From Opitutaceae bacterium EW11 (GTDB lineage Bacteria > Verrucomicrobiota > Verrucomicrobiia > Opitutales > Opitutaceae): a stretch of DNA of 64,000 nt. The position numbers and the translations under genes are program-made. Location of the stretch: assembly GCA_003054665.1 (NCBI GenBank), contig QAYY01000014.1, positions 62,001 through 126,000 of the forward strand, read 5' to 3'. The notes under the pieces are model-generated. The model ran no database searches and was not told the origin of the DNA. It worked only from the letters and a program-made list of their open reading frames with translations. Shown here piece by piece: positions 48,675 to 57,214 of this stretch (the stretch's first letter is position 1; each line of letters starts with the position of its first letter).

Positions 48675-51437
48675 ATGCACTTTTCTTCGCATTCCACGGT
48701 TCGCTTCCTGAAAGCGGCCGTCCTTTTCGTCTCTGCGGCCCTCGGTCAGGCGACATTCGCGCTCTCGCCGGGCGATGTCGTCATTGTCGGCCGCACAAAC
48801 AACACGTCTCCCGACGCGTTCGCCATCGTTCCGCTCGTCGACCTTCCCTCCGGCACTACGATCTACTTCACCGACAACGGATGGACTGGCGCGCAGTTTC
48901 GCGGCGCTTCTGCGACCGACGGCAATGGCAATGAAGACCTGACGAAGTTCACCGCACTTTCGACTATCCCCGCCGGCACGATCATCCGGACGGGCACCAC
49001 GTCCGCCTCGTACGCGTGGACAACCTCCGGGACGATCCCCGGCGTATCCACCGCCTACGCGATGCTGGCGCTCGCGACCGCCGGTGATCAGATCTACGCC
49101 TTCGAAGGTCCCACGAACAACCCGCTCCTGTCGCCGACGACCCACTTATTCGTGCTCGACGACACCAATCAGTTCGAGAACGCGACGAGCTCCAACTCGG
49201 GAGGAATTCCGCCCGGCCTGAGCCAGGGAACCACAGCAGTCACGGTCAACGCTGCGACCGGCGGCACGATCAGCGTCAACCCAAACCTTCTTTCGGCCAG
49301 CAACGACCGCGCGGGATGGCTCGCCGTGTTCGGGAACCCGGCAAATTGGGTGACGCAAGCGGGTTCTCTCCCCGCCGGTAGCATCACCGTCTCGCAAGGT
49401 GGGCTGCCGCTTGTCTCCATCTCCGCGCCGGATTCCACCGCCGCTGAAGCCGCCCTCGATCCCGCGACGTATCGTATCGAGCGAACCGGTGATATGAGCG
49501 CCGGCCTGTCTGTGAATTTCTCCGTCGGCGGCACCGCTTCGCTCGCCTCAGACTACACCCTCTCCACTGCCAGTCCCGTCGTCATCCCCGCCGGGGCTTC
49601 CTTCATCGATGTCACGCTGACGCCGATCGACGACGCGGAGATCGAGGGCGACGAAACCGCCACCATCACGTTGCAGAGCGGCGCCGGCTACACGCCCGGG
49701 GCGACACCCGCCGCGTCTATCACGCTGGTGGACGACGACGCGCCGGACTCCGGCGTCACCTTGATTCATCAGATTCAAGGCTCCACCGACACCAGTCCGA
49801 TGGCCGGCTCCGCCGTGACGATCGAAGCGGTGGTCACCGGAGTCTTTCCGGGAATGGGCGGCTTCTTTGTCCAGGAGGAGGATTCGGATGCCGACTCCAA
49901 CCCCGAGACGTCCGAAGGCCTTTTCGTCTACAGCAACCTGGGGGCGTCGCTCACGACCGGCGATCTGGTGCGCGTCAGCGGCACCGTCACGGAATACAAC
50001 GGGCTGACCGAACTCAGTCCGGTCGCCAGCGTTAGCAAGCTCGGGACCGCACCCCTGCCCGCAGCCTCCTCCGTCGCGCTGCCCCAGGCCAGCTCACTCG
50101 CCTTCGAACGTTTCGAGGGCATGCGGGTGGCCTTCCCCCAGACCTTGTACGTCACGGACACGTCGGGCCTTTTCCAATACGGAGAAATCGCGGTTTCCGC
50201 GGGCGGACTCCTCGCCACCCCGACCAATGTCGTCGCCCCCGGCGCCGCCGCCAACGCCCTTCAGGCAAGCAACAATCTGAACCAACTGGTGATCGACGAC
50301 TCCACCAATGCCGCCTATCCGGACCCGACGCCGCACCTCTTCGGGGCGGAGAACACCCTGCGGCTCGGAGACACCGTAACGAACGCGGAGGGAATCCTTT
50401 CGTATCAGTTCGGCAGTTACGCACTGCGGAGCGCGAACCCGCTCGCCTTCGTTCGGGCCAACCCGCGCCCGGCTCCGCCGAACTTCGGTCGCACCCTCCG
50501 GATCGTTTCGTCCAACGTGCTGAACTACTTCAACGGCGACGGCATGGGCGGAGGCTTTCCCACCTCGCGCGGCGCCGATACCGCCGCTGAGTTCGCCCGG
50601 CAGCGCGCACACATTCTCTCCGCGCTGACGCAGCTCAACGCCGATATCATAGGTCTGCTCGAACTGGAGAACGACGGCTTTGGCCCGACGAGCGCCATCC
50701 AGGATCTGGTCAACGGGCTCAACGCCGCCGCGCCCGCCGGCGTGACCTACTCCCCGATCGTCGTCCCTGCGCCGATCGGTACGGACCTCATCACTTGCGG
50801 GTACATTTACCGCAAGAACACCGTGCAGCCGGTCGGCGCCGCGGCAGTCAACATGTCCAACGTGTTCGATCGTCCCCCGATCGCGCAGACCTGGCGCGCG
50901 GCCAACGGCGAGTTGTTCACCACCGTGATCAACCACTTCAAATCGAAGCTGCCGTCCGGCGCTACCGGCGCCGACACCGACCAGGGCGACGGACAAGGAG
51001 CCTGGAACGCCCGCCGTGTGAGACAGGCCGCCGCGCTCACCGCGTGGCTCGCGACCAAGCCGACCGGATCCAGCGATCCCGATGTGTTGATCATCGGCGA
51101 TCTCAACTCCTACGCGATGGAAGACCCTGTGACCGCCATCCGCGACGCCGGCTACGTGGACCTGATGCGCACCTTCGAGGGCGTGGGCGGTTACTCGTAC
51201 GCGTACGACGGCCAAGTCGGACATCTGGACCATGCTTTGGCCAGCGATAGTTTCTACCGGCAGGTCGTCGGTGCCGACACCTGGCACAACAACGCGGCCG
51301 AGCCGGACCTCCTCGACTACAACCTCGAGAAGAAGTCCGCGGCCCAGCAGACGCTCAACAGCGGCACCACTCCTTGGCGCGCCTCGGACCACGATCCTGT
51401 AGTGATCGGCTTCAAACCCGGTCGCCCCCTTCGCTAG
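48675..51437 (+). CDS. ExeM/NucH-type extracellular endonuclease
   Basis: A 920-residue secreted enzyme starting at ATG 48675 with a signal peptide (FLKAAVLFVSAALGQATFA). A lamin-tail-like domain comes first, then a Calx-beta module (IDVTLTPIDDAEIEGDETATITL), an OB-like domain (VTIEAVVTGVFPGMGGFFVQE) and a C-terminal endonuclease/exonuclease/phosphatase domain. The latter shows SSNVLNYFN, LLELENDGFG with the metal-binding Glu, VINHFKSKL, IIGDLNSY and SDHDPVVIGF. Such enzymes degrade extracellular DNA for biofilm remodelling or phosphate supply. There is no C-terminal sorting tail of its own. It forms a pair with the PEP-CTERM gene. Confidence 0.88.
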   Translation: MHFSSHSTVRFLKAAVLFVSAALGQATFALSPGDVVIVGRTNNTSPDAFAIVPLVDLPSGTTIYFTDNGWTGAQFRGASATDGNGNEDLTKFTALSTIPAGTIIRTGTTSASYAWTTSGTIPGVSTAYAMLALATAGDQIYAFEGPTNNPLLSPTTHLFVLDDTNQFENATSSNSGGIPPGLSQGTTAVTVNAATGGTISVNPNLLSASNDRAGWLAVFGNPANWVTQAGSLPAGSITVSQGGLPLVSISAPDSTAAEAALDPATYRIERTGDMSAGLSVNFSVGGTASLASDYTLSTASPVVIPAGASFIDVTLTPIDDAEIEGDETATITLQSGAGYTPGATPAASITLVDDDAPDSGVTLIHQIQGSTDTSPMAGSAVTIEAVVTGVFPGMGGFFVQEEDSDADSNPETSEGLFVYSNLGASLTTGDLVRVSGTVTEYNGLTELSPVASVSKLGTAPLPAASSVALPQASSLAFERFEGMRVAFPQTLYVTDTSGLFQYGEIAVSAGGLLATPTNVVAPGAAANALQASNNLNQLVIDDSTNAAYPDPTPHLFGAENTLRLGDTVTNAEGILSYQFGSYALRSANPLAFVRANPRPAPPNFGRTLRIVSSNVLNYFNGDGMGGGFPTSRGADTAAEFARQRAHILSALTQLNADIIGLLELENDGFGPTSAIQDLVNGLNAAAPAGVTYSPIVVPAPIGTDLITCGYIYRKNTVQPVGAAAVNMSNVFDRPPIAQTWRAANGELFTTVINHFKSKLPSGATGADTDQGDGQGAWNARRVRQAAALTAWLATKPTGSSDPDVLIIGDLNSYAMEDPVTAIRDAGYVDLMRTFEGVGGYSYAYDGQVGHLDHALASDSFYRQVVGADTWHNNAAEPDLLDYNLEKKSAAQQTLNSGTTPWRASDHDPVVIGFKPGRPLR

Positions 51438-51492
51438 TCCAGGTCAAAGTCGGGCTTTGTCACCGGCGCGTACCTCGACTGACTCCGCAACG

Positions 51493-51810
51493 TCACGAAT
51501 CGCCGGTGCCAATCTGCTCGACAACGTAAACGTTCCGCAAGCGGCCAAGTAACGCCTGTACCCGAGGGTCCTTGGCCGTTTGCACGGGGCATTCTGGGCG
51601 CGGCCACAGACGCTCCCCGTCGGCGATGGATGAAAAACGCATATTTCGTTCAGCCCATCCGCTTATCAAATAGCGCGCCTCGTCAAAACGCATGCCCCGA
51701 GTGTCCTCGTTTACTAGACAATCTGAAGGGACAAACGCCACCGTTCCCTTGGTCAAGCCCTCAAAGACGGAGCCGCGCTGTCCGTCAATCACCCATTGCA
51801 GTGCATTCAC
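51493..51810 (-). pseudogene. 3' fragment of an unknown gene cut by the XRE block
   Basis: About 105 codons of plausible protein (for example ARYLISGWAERNMRFSSIADG, LLGRLRNVYVVEQIG) end at a normal stop, but the upstream part is replaced at 51811 by the duplicated XRE block read on the wrong strand. The missing N-terminal part is not seen elsewhere in the window. The family is unknown. Confidence 0.45.
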
Positions 51811-52080
51811 GTGAAACGAGCTGCACAACGAGGTCATAATAGCCTAGGCTGGCGCATCCGGGAAGCGCGCGTCCGTCACCGCGCAGGGATCTCACAGGCG
51901 GATCTCGCGGCTCGGCTCACGGTGCGAGGGGTTCCGTTCGATCGGGCGTCCATTACTCGCCTAGAGAACGGGAAACGTTACCTGCGTGACTACGAGATTT
52001 GCGCGATCGCATCGGTGCTCAGGGTGTCGGTGGCTTGGCTCTTCCGAGAAACAACCGCCCCGAAGCCCGTGCGGCGCTAG
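51811..52080 (+). CDS. XRE-family helix-turn-helix regulator, copy 2
   Basis: An 89-residue protein nearly identical to copy 1, starting at GTG 51811 (a TTG at 51796 in unrelated flanking DNA is less likely). Helix-turn-helix residues (GISQADLAARL, RASITRLENGKRYLRDYE) are kept, so it may still bind the same operators, those at 35178, 35223 and 41534. Its own promoter and operators were not copied, so expression would depend on new upstream sequence. Confidence 0.75.
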   Translation: MKRAAQRGHNSLGWRIREARVRHRAGISQADLAARLTVRGVPFDRASITRLENGKRYLRDYEICAIASVLRVSVAWLFRETTAPKPVRR

Positions 52081-52322
52081 CGTCGGTGATTTCCCACCTT
52101 TGGCGGATTCCAGGCGGAGCGGGTCTGGCATCGTCGGATCGATGAACCGAAGCTCGTCGAATCCACCACCTAACGACGCCACCTCGCCAGCTGCCCGACT
52201 GGAGCAGCATATACGGTCAAAGTCATGCCTCGCGTACATAGAGAAGCTGAGGGACCGTGAGCATGCCTTCGTCACCTTCTCCATTTACGGAGCACCGAAG
52301 ACGAACGATCTCTTTGTTTGCC
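51812..52322 (+). repeat. 511-base duplicated XRE module (second copy of 35243-35753)
   Basis: The two blocks have the same length and start with the same TGAAACGAGCTGCACAACGA. They differ by scattered substitutions that mostly preserve the proteins. The copy starts right at the XRE start codon, without the palindromic operators, and ends inside the downstream gene. Both neighbours, an unknown gene on the left and araC-type on the right, are disturbed at the junctions. Confidence 0.75.
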
Positions 52323-52429
52323 GCCCGGCTGTATCTTCTCTCCCAGCAGATTTGGCGCTGGTCTTGCTGCGCTGCCCGCGCCGGATAGCGCCTGGAGCCG
52401 TGCCGATGTATCGCTTGAACGCGCGATGA
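52142..52429 (+). pseudogene. truncated copy of the gene downstream of XRE
   Basis: The first 60 codons match the gene at 35574 (MNRSSSNPPPNDATSPAARL, FSIYGAPKTNDLFV). After 52322 the frame runs into the antisense of the AraC-type gene and ends at 52429 with unrelated residues. The C-terminal half of the domain is missing, so it is likely non-functional. Confidence 0.7.
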
Positions 52430-53289
52430 AACGCAGCCTCCGACTCGTAGCCCAGGCGGCTCGCGAGTGCGGATATGGGCGTGTCCTCTTCTTTCAACCA
52501 GATGATCGCAAGCTGCATTCTCCATCGGGTCACATAGTGCATCGCCGGCTCGCCTACTATTTCGGTGAAGGTGGCCGCGAACGCAGAGCGCGACATCGCC
52601 GCTTCCGCGGCAAGCGATTCGAGGCTCCAGTCGCGCGCAGGGTCGCGATGCACCAGCGAGAGCACCCGGCCAATCTGTCGATGCTGCAGGGCTCCCAACC
52701 ATCCCCGTTGGCCGCCGGGATCGCGTTCGATCCAAGCCCGTAATGTCTGAATGACGAGAATGTCGGCGAGCCGGGTGATCACCGCTTCAGCGCCTGGACG
52801 CAGGGTCTCGGCTTCGGCTGCCATGAAACGCAAGGTACTGTTGATCCACTCCATGTGGCGTGAGCTCGATCTTGGAATGTGAATCAACTTCGGCAGGAGC
52901 CTTACGAGCTGCCCAGCGGCCGGATGATCGAACCGCACGGCACCGCAAATCATGCTGGTCGGAGCGCCACCTCCGCCAAGCCGGAGAATATCGTAGCGGT
53001 CACTGACGCTTTCGCGGGGCGAATCGAACAACTTCGTTCCGAACGCGCCAGCACCACTGCCGATCCGGTGCCCTTCCCCGTGCGGCACCAACACGAGATC
53101 CCCGACCTCCAACGAGCACGGCGCGGCGCCGTTGACCTCCAGCCTGCAACGGCCCGACGTGACGAGGTGAAACATCATTGAGCCTTTTATGGCTGGGAGG
53201 AACAACCCCCAGGGCGCACTGAACTCCGAGCGCGTGTAGAAAATGCCGTTCATGCGGAAGAGGTGCAGCGCCTCTCCGAGCGGATCCAC
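52285..53289 (-). CDS. AraC-family regulator with cupin_6-type sensor domain
   Basis: About 334 residues. The N-terminal cupin-like part begins DPLGEALHLFRMNG and includes SAPWGLFLPAIKG and GDLVLVPHGEGHRI; the C-terminal part has two helix-turn-helix units (WSLESLAAEAAMSRSAFAATF and ISALASRLGYESEAAFHRAFKR), then GTAPGAIRR. The GTG at 53289 is chosen because family members begin with M-DPL at this point. The last 11 or so residues (KRSFVFGAP) come from the duplicated XRE block, so the original stop was lost. It is divergent from the NmrA-like operon and probably controls it. Confidence 0.82.
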   Translation of the reverse strand: MDPLGEALHLFRMNGIFYTRSEFSAPWGLFLPAIKGSMMFHLVTSGRCRLEVNGAAPCSLEVGDLVLVPHGEGHRIGSGAGAFGTKLFDSPRESVSDRYDILRLGGGGAPTSMICGAVRFDHPAAGQLVRLLPKLIHIPRSSSRHMEWINSTLRFMAAEAETLRPGAEAVITRLADILVIQTLRAWIERDPGGQRGWLGALQHRQIGRVLSLVHRDPARDWSLESLAAEAAMSRSAFAATFTEIVGEPAMHYVTRWRMQLAIIWLKEEDTPISALASRLGYESEAAFHRAFKRYIGTAPGAIRRGQRSKTSAKSAGREDTAGRQTKRSFVFGAP

Positions 53290-53496
53290 GCACGTCCATA
53301 TAGTCTCCGAGTTCACACCGCCAACATCCGCGGGTTTTCGCGGATCGCGAGCCGGCTGGAGACGAATGAGCAAGAAACCGAGATGCCCGGTCATTGTGAG
53401 CGCTCCGTCACGGCGATAGACTCACGGCACAGTTCGCGTTCAGCGGACCAAAATCAATCAAGCCAACAACCGAGCCCTCTGGGGCCGCACAGAAAC

Positions 53497-54327
53497 ATGA
53501 ATACAATGAAAACCTTGGTTATCGGCGGCACGGGAAAAACCGGCCGCCGAGTGGCGGCGAAACTGAAGGAACGCGGTGTTCCCGTGAGGATCGGCTCGCG
53601 CTCGTCGACGCCGCCCTTCGACTGGCAGAACGAGTCCGGTTGGTCGTCGGCGCTGCGCGATATGCAGGCCGTCTATATCGCCTACGCTCCCGATATCGCT
53701 GTTCCCGGCGCGGTGGCCACCCTGCGCAGATTGGTCGCGGCGGCGAAACGCGAAAAGATACAACGGCTGGTGCTGCTGTCTGGTCGCGGCGAAGAGGAGG
53801 CGCAGGCAGCCGAGCGCGTGATCCAGGAGTCGGGCCTTGAATGGACGATCGTGCGGGCGAGTTGGTTTGCCCAGAATTTCAGCGAGGGTTTCCTTCTCGA
53901 CCTCGCCCGCGCGGGAGAAATCGTGCTGCCGGCGGGCAGTGTCGGCGAACCGTTCGTCGATACGGACGACATTGCGGATGTCGCCGTCGCAGCGCTCACC
54001 GAAGACCGCCATGTCGGCCAGCTCTATGAAGTGACGGGCCCGCGCCTGCTCACCTTCTCCGAAGCCGTAGCGGAAATCGCCCGCGCTGCAGGCCGGGACA
54101 TCCGCTACGTCCAGGTACCAGCTGAGGCGTTCTCAGCGGCGATGCTCCAACAGGGCGTTCCTGCCGACGTCATCTGGTTGCTGGATTACCTGTTCAACAC
54201 CGTGCTCGACGGTCGGAACGCGAGCGTGACCGACGGCGTGCAGCGCGCACTCGGACGAGCGCCGCGGGACTTCGCGGAATACGCCCGGCAAACGGCCGCC
54301 ACCGGCGTTTGGTCCGTCGCCACCTGA
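53497..54327 (+). CDS. NmrA-like NAD(P)-binding protein
   Basis: A 276-residue Rossmann protein starting MNTMKTLVIGGTGKTGRRVA (dinucleotide-binding GGTGKTG). ARLVLLSGRGEEEA-type strands and a WTIVRASWFAQNFSEG segment follow, as in NmrA/SDR-a5 proteins. Members act as redox sensors or as quinone or azo reductases. Divergent AraC-type control and the next genes (DUF1772, cytochrome c) form a common operon type responding to toxic compounds; the substrate is unknown. Confidence 0.82.
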   Translation: MNTMKTLVIGGTGKTGRRVAAKLKERGVPVRIGSRSSTPPFDWQNESGWSSALRDMQAVYIAYAPDIAVPGAVATLRRLVAAAKREKIQRLVLLSGRGEEEAQAAERVIQESGLEWTIVRASWFAQNFSEGFLLDLARAGEIVLPAGSVGEPFVDTDDIADVAVAALTEDRHVGQLYEVTGPRLLTFSEAVAEIARAAGRDIRYVQVPAEAFSAAMLQQGVPADVIWLLDYLFNTVLDGRNASVTDGVQRALGRAPRDFAEYARQTAATGVWSVAT

Positions 54328-54339
54328 ACGGAACGCATC

Positions 54340-54861
54340 GTGAAGACTCCGTTTATGGACTCCTACGTGCAACCCGCGCTCGTTCTCACGTCCACGGTCG
54401 GCTGTGGTTTGATGGCGGGAACGTTCTTCGCGTTTTCCGCCTTCGTGACGCGCGCCCTCGCCTCTCTGCCAGCCCCGCAAGGCATCGCAGCGTTTCAATC
54501 GATCAACACTACGGTTCTCAACCCCGTGTTTCTCGGAGTATTCCTCGGCACGGCCGGATTGTGCATCGCGCTCGGTATCCACTCGGTGTCGTCGTGGTCC
54601 CGACCGGACGCAGCGTGGTTGCTCGGCGGTTCCCTGCTTTATCTCCTCGGCAACGTCGTTGTCACCGGAGTCGGCAACGTGCCCCTCAACGATGCCCTTG
54701 CCGCTGTAGATCCGGCCAGTGCGGAAGCGGCCAAGGTCTGGCGCGACTTCCTCGCCTCATGGCCGGGCTGGAACCATGTGCGCACGGTGACCGCCACAGC
54801 GGCGATGGCCGCGTTCATGGTTGGTCTGATCCTTTCCCGCGCTCACGACGTCGCTCTCTGA
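54340..54861 (+). CDS. DUF1772 (anthrone-oxygenase-like) membrane protein
   Basis: A 173-residue protein with four likely membrane helices (LVLTSTVGCGLMAGTFFAF, VFLGVFLGTAGLCIALGI, WLLGGSLLYLLGNVVVTGV, ATAAMAAFMVGLIL) and the conserved NVPLND and WNHVRT motifs of DUF1772. It begins at GTG 54340, 12 bases after the NmrA-like stop; an ATG at 54355 is also possible. Fungal relatives oxidise anthrones; the bacterial role is open. Confidence 0.82.
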   Translation: MKTPFMDSYVQPALVLTSTVGCGLMAGTFFAFSAFVTRALASLPAPQGIAAFQSINTTVLNPVFLGVFLGTAGLCIALGIHSVSSWSRPDAAWLLGGSLLYLLGNVVVTGVGNVPLNDALAAVDPASAEAAKVWRDFLASWPGWNHVRTVTATAAMAAFMVGLILSRAHDVAL

Positions 54862-54863
54862 CC

Positions 54864-55346
54864 ATGCAGGCTCCAACAAGCGTATCTGTATTGGCCTTAC
54901 GCGAACGCAGCGGCCTTCACCTGCTGATCCTTGGCTTGTTTCTGCTCGCCTCCAGCCTGGCCCACGCAACCCCGGGGGCCGCGCATGTGGCCGGGCCGAC
55001 GAGCCGCGGAGCACTGCCAACGGACATCACTCCCGTCACCATCGCAGAGGGGCGAAACATCTTCCATGGTGTCGGCAATTGCTACCAGTGCCACGGCAAG
55101 AACGGCACCGGCACCTTCTGGGCTCCTGCATTGAACGATGCCGAACATGTTCACCTCGTTTCGGCCAGTTTCGATGAAATCGAAAATCGGATACGCACGG
55201 GGGTTCCGAAGCCGAAACGTCACCTCGCCGCCATGCCGCCTCTCGGCGGAGCCGATCTCACCGAATCACAGCTACGCGCAGTTGCCGCTTACGTCTTCAG
55301 CATCGATCGAAGCCACAGCCGTGGAGAGTTGGGAGCAACGCGCTGA
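54864..55346 (+). CDS. secreted c-type cytochrome
   Basis: A 160-residue protein with a signal peptide (LHLLILGLFLLASSLAHA) and one haem-binding site CYQCH, followed by GKNGTG. A later AAMPPLGGADLTESQL gives the distal Met. This is a class I cytochrome c, placed in the periplasm or on the outer membrane. It begins two bases after the DUF1772 gene. It may carry electrons for an oxidoreductase of the operon. Confidence 0.85.
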   Translation: MQAPTSVSVLALRERSGLHLLILGLFLLASSLAHATPGAAHVAGPTSRGALPTDITPVTIAEGRNIFHGVGNCYQCHGKNGTGTFWAPALNDAEHVHLVSASFDEIENRIRTGVPKPKRHLAAMPPLGGADLTESQLRAVAAYVFSIDRSHSRGELGATR

Positions 55347-55375
55347 AAGCTCCGATGCTGTGCTGACGACGATCC

Positions 55376-55945
55376 TCAGGCCCGGAGCGATCCGACGTGC
55401 CGATACGTGTTGATCAGCAAACCCGTGGGCGTGCCTTTCGTGTCGACAAGAGCGAATGCCCGCGCACTAGCGCTGTCCGACAGCACGCGTTTGCCGCGTC
55501 CAAGCAAGACGGGGTAAATTATCAGCACCAATTCGTCGACCAGGCCGCGATCGAGCAGGGGTGATGTCACCGTCGAACTGCCCCATATAATCAGATCCGG
55601 ACCCTCTTCTGATTTGAGACGCCGAACGCCTTCAATGACGTCCGATCCCAAACCGTTCGCCGGCCCCCACTCCAGGCTGTCCGGGCGGTGGGTGGCAACG
55701 TACTTCGTTGCGGAATTGAGAGCGTCGGCCATGGGGCTTCTCCCCGCGTTGGGCCAGTAAGCGGACCAGGCATCATAGGTGCGGCGGCCCAGCAGCAGAT
55801 CGAAGCGCGGGCCCTGAGCACCCAGAACGGCCTTCAATCCCTCAGGGCTGCGATAGGGAGCCGTCCATGCGCCATAGGCATAGTCGCCCTCGTGCTCGAC
55901 GACTCCGTCGAGAGAGATGTGTTCGAAGATTCTGAGCTTTCTCAT
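55376..55945 (-). CDS. RibD/dihydrofolate-reductase-like protein
   Basis: A 189-residue protein starting MRKLRIFEHISLDGVVE; the ATG at 55945 is preferred to 56014 because the DHFR-like strand follows at once. Further family marks are LLGRRTYDAWSAYWPN, KYVATHRPD, LIIWGSSTVTSPLLDRGLVDEL and YPVLLGRGKRVL. These stand-alone RibD-C proteins bind NADPH; their substrate is mostly unknown. A second member is at 61430. Confidence 0.83.
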   Translation of the reverse strand: MRKLRIFEHISLDGVVEHEGDYAYGAWTAPYRSPEGLKAVLGAQGPRFDLLLGRRTYDAWSAYWPNAGRSPMADALNSATKYVATHRPDSLEWGPANGLGSDVIEGVRRLKSEEGPDLIIWGSSTVTSPLLDRGLVDELVLIIYPVLLGRGKRVLSDSASARAFALVDTKGTPTGLLINTYRHVGSLRA

Positions 55946-56186
55946 GTGCGTTCTCGGTTGTGGTGAAGGTTGTATTTCAACACTCCAACGAACGAAGAAC
56001 GTCGTTTCGGACATGCTGGCGCGCTATGCGCATCCCCCGCGTCCAACGAATACGATCAGGGTAACGTAGGAAACAGACGGGCGAGCTCTCTCGTTCGATT
56101 TGTTTGTCATCGATGCGGCCTGCTGCCGCCCTCTCCGAGCCGCCGGCCGCTACACCACTTCCTCACCCGCGCGTGCGACGGACCTC

Positions 56187-57104
56187 TCAGAGGCTCTCAA
56201 CTTCTCTTCCGAAAAACTGTGCGAGTTCCTCGGCTGTCGGCTGAGGAAGCTCTTCGGGAAAGAAATGCCCGGCTTGGACCGCGTGTCCGCACACGTTGGC
56301 GGCCCACGTGCGCCAGATCTCCAACGGGCCGCCGTCGGCGGCGTACCACGTGTGCAGCGGGCCGTGAGCGCTCCACAACACGAGCAGAGGCGCCGTGATA
56401 CGACGCCCACTGGCTAGCGCTTCGCGATCGTGTTCACGGTCGACCGTGGCAGCGGCGCGATACTCCTGGCATATCGCGTGAGCTTGCGCGGGGTCGCGCA
56501 GCGCTTCGACGTACGCCGCGCGAATCTCCGGAGGGAAGGCCGCGCCCGCCGACCCCCAACCTTCGAGGGCACCCTGCACGATCGCGTCGGCGGTCGCCGT
56601 GAGGATGCGTTCGGGCAGTGGTTCGTCTTGCGCAAGCAATGACCACGGCCAGAACGCCGTCGCGAATCGCGCGTCCGCCCGCGCCCAGGCCGTTTCGGTT
56701 GGCACAATGTCGAGCACCGCCAAACGTTCGACGCGTTCAGGATGGTCCAACGCGAGCCGATACGCCACGCGCCCGCCGCGATCGTGGCCGGCGATCGAGA
56801 ACCTGGCGAACCCAAGGTGCTCCATCACTGCGATCATATCGCGAGCGAACGCGCGCTTGCTGTATCGGCTGGTGTTCTGCGCGGAAGACGAGGCTTTGCT
56901 CCGGCCGTAGCCAGGGAGGTCGGCGAGCACGACGGTGAAGTGCTGCGCCAGGATGGGCGCAATCCGGTGCCACATGAGATGGTTTTCGGGAAAACCGTGC
57001 AGCAGCAGCACCGCGGGGCCGCGTCCGCCCGAGCGAGCGAAAATGACCGCGTCACCCGTATCGATCTCAGCAGCGGTGAAGTCGTCTAGTAGTGCAGATG
57101 GCAT
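56187..57104 (-). CDS. alpha/beta hydrolase, haloacetate-dehalogenase-like
   Basis: A 305-residue protein. HGFPENHLMW forms the oxyanion region, Asp108 in AGHDRGGRVAYR is the nucleophile with Arg109 and Arg112 nearby, and the catalytic His is in AGHFFPEE. These are the marks of fluoroacetate/haloacetate dehalogenases. In those enzymes a His-Trp pair helps bind the halide; here the same place seems to read Pro153-Trp154, so dehalogenation, particularly of fluoroacetate, is doubtful and another ester or epoxide substrate is possible. Start at ATG 57104. Confidence 0.78.
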   Translation of the reverse strand: MPSALLDDFTAAEIDTGDAVIFARSGGRGPAVLLLHGFPENHLMWHRIAPILAQHFTVVLADLPGYGRSKASSSAQNTSRYSKRAFARDMIAVMEHLGFARFSIAGHDRGGRVAYRLALDHPERVERLAVLDIVPTETAWARADARFATAFWPWSLLAQDEPLPERILTATADAIVQGALEGWGSAGAAFPPEIRAAYVEALRDPAQAHAICQEYRAAATVDREHDREALASGRRITAPLLVLWSAHGPLHTWYAADGGPLEIWRTWAANVCGHAVQAGHFFPEELPQPTAEELAQFFGREVESL

Positions 57105-57214
57105 TACGCAAAAGAACACGGGGCGTCGGGCTGGTTCCGCGGCCGACGGCCGACACTCCTTGCGGGTCCGCCCAGCGACGTTCCGCTGTTTCCGCTACCG
57201 TATGGTAGGTACGC

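Noticed and set aside
50094-51392. Long minus-strand ORF of 432 codons
   Set aside because: Antisense to the conserved ExeM nuclease domain; a GC-rich shadow frame.
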